From assembly GCA_964440985.1 (NCBI GenBank), contig CAYTWE010000056.1, forward strand, positions 1 through 12,671: a stretch of 12,671 nt of DNA, read 5' to 3'. The position numbers and the translations under genes were made by a program. Of this stretch, positions 5,701 to 10,636 are shown in pieces. Under the pieces are notes generated by a model. The model was not told where the DNA came from. It saw nothing but the letters and a program-made list of their open reading frames with translations, and made no database searches. Every line of letters starts with the position of its first letter. Within the stretch, counting starts at the first letter, position 1. Source of the DNA: UBA1731 sp964440985 (GTDB lineage: Bacteria; Verrucomicrobiota; Kiritimatiellia; RFP12; UBA1067).

Positions 5701-7766
5701 TGAAGTCCGGAGTCAAGACGGGCGGCGGATTCGGGGCGGAGCTGTTTGGCCGCGTAAGTCCGGTGCCGACGCGCAGGTTCAAGCCGCTGTCAATATGGCA
5801 GGATGCGATACCGCTAACGAATGGGTGCGGTCGCGTGGAGATAAGGCTGCCGGAGTTCGTCGGCGAGGTTCGCGTCACGGCCGTCGCATATTCGGACTGC
5901 GCCGTCGGCGCGGCGTCTGTGCAGCGCAAGGTGACGCCGAAGCTTGTGATGCAGCCTGACGCACCTCGGTTCGTGGCGCCGGGAGACGCGTTTGAGCTTA
6001 CACTTCCGCTGTTCAACAGAAGCGGAGCGGATGGCGACGTGCACTGGCAGATTGAGCCTGACGGGATGGATGCCGCATTTCAGTTCATCGACAGCTCCAA
6101 GGGTTCTGTGAATGTCGCCGATGGCGGGCGGGCCTTGATCTTCGTCAGGGCGAAGGCGGGCGAAAGGCCGGGGCAGTGCAGGGTGCGGTTCTCGGCACAG
6201 GGCTATGGCGAACGGCATTCGTCGACAATGGAGATCCCTGTGCGTCCGGCCGTAGCGTGGCGCGAACGTGCAGGGACGGTGCGGCTTGAGCCGGGTGAAA
6301 GCAGGACGTTTGCCGCAGACGGGGAGTTTGCGCGTCAGGCGATATCCGTATCGGGTTCGCGGATCGGTGAACTTTCCACCGCACTTGAATGGCTTGCCGA
6401 CTATCCGCATGGATGCCTGGAGCAGACGGCGTCGCGCATATTTCCGCTGATAACGGCTGGCGGCATACTCAATTCCGTCGGCTCGAAGGTTGCCAAGAAC
6501 AGGAGCGACTACGTCTCCGCAGGCGTCAGGCGTGTAGAGTCGATGGTGCGACAGAACGATTTTGTGATGTGGCCGGACTGCGACTATGCGCCGTGGGACA
6601 AGGAGGTTTCGCTATATGCCGCACATTTCCTCATGGAGGCTGAAAGGGCCGGAATTGAACTTGGAAAGTCGGCAAAGACGCAGGTGACCGGATTCCTTGA
6701 GAAGTGGGCAGTGTCTGCGGATACCAACGTCTCCGCGTACGCCTGCCATACGCTTGCGCTCTGCGGAAAGCCGAACCGCGACAGGATGCTGCGTCTGTAC
6801 GACGCGAGGGACAGCCTCACCCTCATGTCCCGCGCAAGATTGGCGAGAGCGTTTGCGGCGACGCATGACGCGACGCGGGCAGAGACGCTTCTCACAAACG
6901 TGTCCTCACCGGGATCCGTGAAGGAGGCCGCATTCGCGGTGCTTGCGCTTCTTGAGGTGAAGCCGGACGACGGACGCATTGCCGCCCTTGTGGAATATCT
7001 CGTCGCGAACCGCGACCCTGCAAGGTTCAGCTGGGGGACGACGGAGTCCAATGCCCACGCCCTGCTTGCCCTCGGTGAGTACTACAGGCGCAATCCAGTA
7101 AAGGCCGGAAAGGTTGCGGTGTCGGCGAAGCCGCTTGACGGGAGCGGAAAAACTCTTGGAGACCGTAGCTATGAGACGTTCACAAACAGGTCGGTCGCAG
7201 TGGAGAACTGCGGCGATGCGACCGCGTTCGTGAGCTGGAGGACATTCGATCTGCCGCCGGTGGAGAGCGTGAAGGACGAGTCGAACGGAATATTCGTGTC
7301 CCGCAGATTCCTCGATGCGAGCGGGGAGCCGATGTCATTGGACGATGTGAAGTGCGGCGATCTGCTGCAGATAGAGATATCGATCACGTCCGCAGTGACA
7401 CGGGCGGTCTCCGACCTTGTTGTTGAGGATCTTTTCCCCGGGGCGTTTGAGCCTGTGCATTCGGAATTCACAAGCTGGTATGGATGCTCGCGAGGTGCGT
7501 TCATGTGCAGGGAGGCGGATGGCCGTTCGACGCTGCCCGTGCACCGTGCTGTTCAGTGGATGATGCGCAATGATGCGCGTGACGACAGGATGCTTGTGTT
7601 CGGCAGGAGGTTCACGATAGAGAAGGATCATGAAGCTGTGTTCAGATATCCTGTACGCGCGGTGTCGGCGGGCGATTTCGTTCTGCCGGGCACATCTGTT
7701 GAGGGGATGTATCATCCTGCTCTCAGGTCTCGTCGCGCTGCTGGCCGTATCGTGGTTCGCCATTGA
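2763..7766 (+). CDS. yfhM: Bacterial alpha-2-macroglobulin, thioester type
   Basis: The 1667-residue product is a periplasmic protease trap: cleavage of a bait region exposes a thioester that covalently captures the attacking protease. The N-terminus (residues 1-27, LFFSVLVVSVIVAIG core) is a signal peptide or membrane anchor with no lipobox cysteine, unlike the lipoprotein ECAM of E. coli. A Ser/Ala/Asn-rich linker follows (about 46-75). Macroglobulin domains include CHFSETPD (97-104) and TDRGIYRHGE (438-447). VVDEAINIISGEPTPDP (from 934) leads into the probable bait stretch. LPEFVGEVRVTAVAYS begins at 1029, and the thioester motif GCLEQ has C1218 and Q1221, intact, within an alpha-helical domain. 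The C-terminal ~100 residues fit the receptor-binding-like domain. Length matches the family (about 1650). ATG 2763 has AGGGA upstream; a GTG at 2739 adds eight residues with no such site. It forms a unit with pbpC. Confidence 0.93.
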   Translation: MKNKLFFSVLVVSVIVAIGSGSALGWIYAKVRAYEREHNVSIVSSAASSSSVNASSTNAVSANASTANVVPAKAGLQEAKELLVTDVSYCRDEQLKCHFSETPDMEVLRNYIEVSPMNEDGTAVSVGMTWCYCGKVRSPEGEYGHRAVVITGDYAYRTNVTVRIRKGLPARESNQGIEPLREDFTYTFVRDDMRPEITIPVKGRYLPPLGRRRLTVEVMNLDEINVELRRVEPRNIVQMLAREEDVYQCYYGNWSPDENTWELSGEPERFTNKCEGAANEVCTISIPVVMNDGGSSNGIFWVGLNGTSRKDCRGRTDVNNAHRVVCVSDFGISVRSFADGVGVWVTSLSSGRPVAGAKVEVYSVANILVAKGVADAYGWCVPEHVANGVPFAVVASSADGGDMSFIALRDSMKVDETYADGEREKYLKKGECNAFLWTDRGIYRHGEKLFLHGIIRDSSMKAPKPFPVEVELLNPNESSYSRCTVMSDANGAISHSGFSVPPEQPSGVWTLLAKLPSKNGRVIGRRTIKIEEFAPPQIRVDVSVAENQKPGEFMFDVSAEHLFGGPARFLKCSGAIMFEDVEFAPAGWKGYRFGNDSLGLSPNFRELGKQALDADGKGRLRAPLWESVGQPKAAVRAIAQGIVFEDGGRPATARKSALCHYYPYYIGTTLTGWIKRPDNGKIVVPVACVASDGRRLAEPKRLSVKVESIDSVFAYREDKNGFGKWDSEQVRNTIYEGCLDTFADKDAMLALSLPDCGDYALTLSDPDTDVTYGRTFYASSWGDNVVRTPLGDSTKVSVQADKAHYRTGDVPRLIVKSPFAGAALMSVLRDGMIYTEVLELTNATSVVELRPVDRSWAPSVDVTFSVVQSVMENAHHLAVRAHGQTTLSVRPVENEIPVKVDAKVSVGDTSGSVVAVDVDARWNAATGTVAVVTVVDEAINIISGEPTPDPVGYLSYQRTAEHPLYDIYRRVLPVFGDDVMKSGVKTGGGFGAELFGRVSPVPTRRFKPLSIWQDAIPLTNGCGRVEIRLPEFVGEVRVTAVAYSDCAVGAASVQRKVTPKLVMQPDAPRFVAPGDAFELTLPLFNRSGADGDVHWQIEPDGMDAAFQFIDSSKGSVNVADGGRALIFVRAKAGERPGQCRVRFSAQGYGERHSSTMEIPVRPAVAWRERAGTVRLEPGESRTFAADGEFARQAISVSGSRIGELSTALEWLADYPHGCLEQTASRIFPLITAGGILNSVGSKVAKNRSDYVSAGVRRVESMVRQNDFVMWPDCDYAPWDKEVSLYAAHFLMEAERAGIELGKSAKTQVTGFLEKWAVSADTNVSAYACHTLALCGKPNRDRMLRLYDARDSLTLMSRARLARAFAATHDATRAETLLTNVSSPGSVKEAAFAVLALLEVKPDDGRIAALVEYLVANRDPARFSWGTTESNAHALLALGEYYRRNPVKAGKVAVSAKPLDGSGKTLGDRSYETFTNRSVAVENCGDATAFVSWRTFDLPPVESVKDESNGIFVSRRFLDASGEPMSLDDVKCGDLLQIEISITSAVTRAVSDLVVEDLFPGAFEPVHSEFTSWYGCSRGAFMCREADGRSTLPVHRAVQWMMRNDARDDRMLVFGRRFTIEKDHEAVFRYPVRAVSAGDFVLPGTSVEGMYHPALRSRRAAGRIVVRH
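7622..7629 (+). promoter_or_regulatory. Ribosome binding site of pbpC inside the macroglobulin gene
   Basis: GAAGGA at 7622-7627 stands just upstream of ATG 7630, deep inside the coding sequence of the preceding gene. It is the only credible ribosome binding site for pbpC. The next in-frame start, TTG 7699, has none and would remove the basic cytoplasmic tail. The spacing is somewhat short. Translation of pbpC is probably coupled to that of the macroglobulin. Confidence 0.55.
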
Positions 7767-9921
7767 GTGGACCGACGCCGGGGCGGCGGACTTTCCCGGT
7801 GGAGTCGTTCTGCGGGATTCCGCAGGAAATGTCATGCGCATCACTCTCGGTGACGGCGACATGGATTGCCGCCCCGGATATGCTGCGGATCCTGACGACT
7901 GGATGGTGAAGGCGATTGTCGCCGTGGAGGACGGCACGTTCTGGGAGCATCGCGGGGTGCGTCCGCTTAGCATTGTCCGCGCCGCATTCCAGAATGTCAT
8001 CTACCGTCGCCGGGTGTCTGGCGCATCGACCATCTCCATGCAGACGGTGCGTCTCATGCGTCCGCATCCCAAGTCGCTGTGGTGGAAGTTCAGGGAGGCT
8101 GTGCTGGCTCTCAAGATGGAGCGCGTGAAGGACAAGCGATGGATCATGACGCAGTACCTGAACCGGGCGCCGTTCGGTGCGAACTTCATCGGAGTGGAGG
8201 CGGCGGCGAACGGATGGTTCGGGAAGGGCGTCAAGGATCTTGGACTTGGCGAAGCGGCCATGCTTGCGGGCATGGTGCAGGCGCCGTCGCGGTTCCGTCC
8301 GGACCGCAACATGGATCGCGCACTCAAGCGACGCGAGTATGTGCTGGACAGAATGCTCGCCCTCGGCATGATAGACGAGGAGCAGCGCGAAGGTGCGAAC
8401 GGCGTCCGCCCCGTCATACGCCGCGCAAAGCGTCCGTTCCTCAATCCGCACTTCTGCAATTTCGCGCTGCGTCATCTTGATTCGCTTGGCGGACGGCAGC
8501 GCATTGGCGGAGATCTTGTCACAACGCTTGATCCGGACGTGCAGATGCTGTGCGACAATGCCGTCAACTCTGCGGCGGAGCGCGGCGGATATTCGGCGGC
8601 GGCCGTTGTGATGCGCACAGGCACCGGGGAGGTGGTTGCGCTGTCGTGCAGCGGCGACTACTTTGACGCCGCATCGTCCGACGCGAAGGTGAACACCGCG
8701 CTGTGCGCACGTCCTGCCGGTTCGACGTTGAAGCCGTTTCTCGCCGCGCTGGCGATGGATCGGGGATTCGTCTCGCCTGATGAGCGGCTGTTTGACATCC
8801 CGAAGTCGTATCAGGGCTACAGTCCGGCGAATTTTGATGCAAAATATCGAGGTCTTGTTCCTCTGCGCGACGCGCTCGTCCTTTCGTTGAACCTTCCGTT
8901 CGTGCAGATGCTTCAGCGCATTGGCATAGACAGTTTCATGGAAACGCTTCGCGGCCTTGGCTTTCGCAGCATGGTCGGCCCCGGCGGGGCGTTTGGGCTT
9001 GGAATGGCGATCGGAAACGTGGAGGTCTCGCTTTTGGAGCTTGTCGCTGCATACGGCGTCATTGCACGGGGCGGGGAGTGCCGTGCGCCGTGCGCGTTCA
9101 GGTGCGAGGTGGAGGCGTCACAAGGGCGTCCTTCCGTGAAAGTGTTCACTCCTGGGGTATGCTATCTTGTCTCGGATATGCTTTCCGGGCGCGAACGCAC
9201 CGCCGCCGCGTTGGGCCATGTCGCTGACGTCGATGTGCCGAGGTTTGCGTGGAAGACCGGTACGAGCGCGGCGTACCGCGATGCCTGGACTGTGCTGTGG
9301 AATCCGGAGTACGTGATAGGCGTATGGTGCGGACACAAGCGCGGCGGATTTGGGGACACGTCTCTCGTCGGGGCGAAGGCCGCCGCCCCAGTGGCGTGGC
9401 GGATAGCGCGGATGCTGTATCCGCAGAACAGCGGCCCGTGGTATTCTGCTCCGGATGATGTCGTTCGTCGGAAAGTATGTTCGCTCAGCGGGATGCCGGC
9501 CAACGGCGACTGTCCGTCAACAAAGATGGGGTGGGCGGTGACGGGGGGCGGAGCGGCAACGCTGTGCTCTGTCCATTGCAGGGATTTCGACGGAAATGTC
9601 GTGGAGAGGATTGATTCGTTTCTCGGTGCGTTTGCGGGTCTTGCCAGGCGGGCGGAGGCGCTTTCGATATTGAAACCGAAGAACGGCGCCAAATTCGTCC
9701 TTGTGAACAGTTCCATGAGACAGAGGATCGTATGCAAGGTGGCGGGGAATCCGGCGGGGGGGCGGCTGTGGTGGTTTGTGGATGGTACGCCAACGGGTGA
9801 GACCGTCGGAACGGCTCCGTTTGTGGCAGACATGACGGTGGGGACGCACGAGATCGCGTGTTCCACAGCGGAGGGCGTCTCGGCATCCGTCACCGTGAAT
9901 GTCGTTCTGTCCGAACGCTGA
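7630..9921 (+). CDS. pbpC: Penicillin-binding protein 1C, bifunctional peptidoglycan synthase
   Basis: The 763-residue inner-membrane protein polymerises lipid II and may cross-link glycan strands in the periplasm. A basic tail is followed by one membrane segment (residues 27-45, CIILLSGLVALLAVSWFAI). The GT51 glycosyltransferase domain shows VEDGTFWEHRG with catalytic E100, GASTISMQTVRLM, and REAVLALKMERVKDKRWIM with YLNRAPFG. The transpeptidase domain has all three motifs: S365-T-L-K368, S419-L-N421 and K542-T-G-TS. The last ~85 residues (from ILKPKNGAKFVLV to the end) match the BiPBP_C domain typical of PBP1C. Length agrees with E. coli PBP1C (770). The gene overlaps the upstream macroglobulin by 137 bases in another frame. 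In the known yfhM-pbpC pairing, the synthase is thought to repair the wall while the macroglobulin traps proteases that enter through the breach. Confidence 0.95.
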   Translation: MKLCSDILYARCRRAISFCRAHLLRGCIILLSGLVALLAVSWFAIEWTDAGAADFPGGVVLRDSAGNVMRITLGDGDMDCRPGYAADPDDWMVKAIVAVEDGTFWEHRGVRPLSIVRAAFQNVIYRRRVSGASTISMQTVRLMRPHPKSLWWKFREAVLALKMERVKDKRWIMTQYLNRAPFGANFIGVEAAANGWFGKGVKDLGLGEAAMLAGMVQAPSRFRPDRNMDRALKRREYVLDRMLALGMIDEEQREGANGVRPVIRRAKRPFLNPHFCNFALRHLDSLGGRQRIGGDLVTTLDPDVQMLCDNAVNSAAERGGYSAAAVVMRTGTGEVVALSCSGDYFDAASSDAKVNTALCARPAGSTLKPFLAALAMDRGFVSPDERLFDIPKSYQGYSPANFDAKYRGLVPLRDALVLSLNLPFVQMLQRIGIDSFMETLRGLGFRSMVGPGGAFGLGMAIGNVEVSLLELVAAYGVIARGGECRAPCAFRCEVEASQGRPSVKVFTPGVCYLVSDMLSGRERTAAALGHVADVDVPRFAWKTGTSAAYRDAWTVLWNPEYVIGVWCGHKRGGFGDTSLVGAKAAAPVAWRIARMLYPQNSGPWYSAPDDVVRRKVCSLSGMPANGDCPSTKMGWAVTGGGAATLCSVHCRDFDGNVVERIDSFLGAFAGLARRAEALSILKPKNGAKFVLVNSSMRQRIVCKVAGNPAGGRLWWFVDGTPTGETVGTAPFVADMTVGTHEIACSTAEGVSASVTVNVVLSER

Positions 9922-9974
9922 CGGAATTTACGCCATCAGAGGAAGTCGATCGCCGTGCGGAGAAAGAATTATTC

Positions 9975-9992
9975 CACTACCATGCAATAGCG
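9975..9992 (+). repeat. Left terminal inverted repeat of the IS derivative
   Basis: CACTACCATGCAATAGCG, read inward. It matches the right terminus at 16 of 18 positions, the mismatches being at the 14th and 17th bases. Confidence 0.7.
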
Positions 9993-10037
9993 ATGGTGTG
10001 ATGTGAGCAAAAAAGTCGTTGTCTTCAGGCCACTTTC

Positions 10038-10054
10038 CCGTGTGCCATACACGG
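10038..10054 (+). other. Short hairpin before the transposase start
   Basis: CCGTGT, loop GCCAT, ACACGG forms a 6-bp perfect stem ending four bases before ATG 10059. It covers the place where a ribosome binding site would be. In IS10 and IS50, such structures block translation from read-through transcripts. Whether this short stem does so is unknown. Confidence 0.3.
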
Positions 10055-10058
10055 TGTC

Positions 10059-10415
10059 ATGAAAGAAACCCTTAGGACAACGACGAAGAGAATGATGCCA
10101 ATTCTGGCGCGGACAGTCCAACGCTGCCTGCCAGGATGCAAAATCGGGGAACTCGCGGCCGAAGAGAAAATCAAGGCCAGGGAGTTTTCCTACTCCGCGC
10201 TGGCGTACCTGTTGATGCCCGGCCAGCTTGCGCACATCTTCTCCTTGAATGAACTCGTCGACCTCTCGACGACATCCTCTGGGGAGCACCGCCGCATACG
10301 CGGCATCGAGGTTATGAAGCTCACGACGTTCTCTCACGCTATCCGTTCGCATGGTTTTGAAACCCTGTTGCATGGTAGTGTGATTTTTTTCTGTTTTTTG
10401 CATTTTCCCACTTGA
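10059..10415 (+). pseudogene. Truncated IS4-family transposase, N-terminal part
   Basis: The open frame of 118 codons begins MKETLRTTTKRMMPILARTV and continues with CKIGELAAEEKIKAREFSYS, ALAYLLMPGQLAHIFSLNEL, then HRRIRGIEVMKLTTFSHAIR. The order (basic helical start, KAR.FS......L..QL.H..SLNE..D, RG....... FSHA) resembles the N-terminal DUF4372-like domain of IS4-family transposases. This is recognised by pattern only. The DDE catalytic core, which should follow over 250 or more residues, is absent. The frame instead runs through the right terminal repeat (about codon 103 onward) and stops in T-rich flanking DNA. The last ~12 residues are therefore not part of the original protein. It cannot be an active transposase, though it might still bind the element ends. 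No clear Shine-Dalgarno site precedes it. Confidence 0.55.
10363..10380 (-). repeat. Right terminal inverted repeat of the IS derivative
   Basis: The reverse complement reads CACTACCATGCAACAGGG, matching the left terminus at 16 of 18 positions. The truncated transposase frame runs straight through it. Confidence 0.7.
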
Positions 10416-10442
10416 CATGGGGGGGGGGGGGGGGGGTAAAAT
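10412..10442 (+). promoter_or_regulatory. Promoter-like element with an all-G spacer
   Basis: A perfect -35 hexamer TTGACA (10412-10417) is followed by T, 18 consecutive G (10419-10436) and a good -10 hexamer TAAAAT (10437-10442). The spacer is 19 bases, two longer than optimal. Downstream come runs of A (up to 14) and then the assembly gap, so no gene can be assigned to it. A homopolymer spacer is the design of known phase-variable promoters, but the tract may also be an assembly artefact near a contig end. Confidence 0.35.
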
Positions 10443-10572
10443 GCAAAAAAAAAAAAAACGAAAAAAATTTAAAAAAGTTAAAAAAAAAAGGCCTTTACCC
10501 ATTTGCGTTTTGAACCCAANNNNNNNNNNCCCCCCCCCCCCCCCCGCCGCGCCCCCCCCCCCCCCCCCCCCC
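10443..10572. other. Low-complexity stretch containing a 10-N assembly gap
   Basis: The left side (10443-10519) is poly-A rich (runs of 14, 7, 6 and 10 A) and ends with about 30 ordinary bases. Ten N follow at 10520-10529, then C16 (10530-10545), a short GCCGCG and C21 (10552-10572). Open frames here read as poly-lysine, poly-glycine or poly-proline and are not genes. The N run means that the two flanks were joined by scaffolding and their true distance is unknown. Confidence 0.8.
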
Positions 10573-10578
10573 TATACT
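10573..10578 (+). promoter_or_regulatory. -10-like TATACT after a C21 tract
   Basis: TATACT stands immediately after 21 consecutive C and 58 bases before the ATG at 10637. The -35 position falls within C/G-only sequence, so no -35 hexamer is visible. If the tract length is wrong or the gap hides a TTGACA, this would be a homopolymer-spaced promoter like the one at 10412-10442. The leader carries AAAGGA (10622-10627) as a ribosome binding site for the following gene. Confidence 0.3.
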
Positions 10579-10636
10579 ACACACTTCGACAGACCGATAG
10601 AATTTTCAATGCGTTAAGAAGAAAGGACGTTTCGCC

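Larger units (their letters stand above)
9975..10380 (+). mobile_element. Internally deleted IS4-like insertion sequence (MITE-like, 406 bp)
   Basis: The element is bounded by inverted repeats that match at 16 of 18 positions (9975-9992 and 10363-10380). The outermost 13 bases, CACTACCATGCAA, are identical. Between them lies the start of a transposase gene. A full IS of this kind would be 1.2 kb or more, so most of the interior is missing, leaving a small element that could only be moved by a transposase supplied elsewhere. The flanks (GAATTATTC on the left, TGATTTTTTT on the right) show no target-site duplication that I can recognise. It sits 53 bases after the pbpC stop. Confidence 0.65.

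Noticed and set aside
10417..10617. Open frames reading poly-Gly, poly-Lys and poly-Pro across the gap
   Set aside because: They are translations of homopolymers and cross the N run; there is no evidence of a gene.
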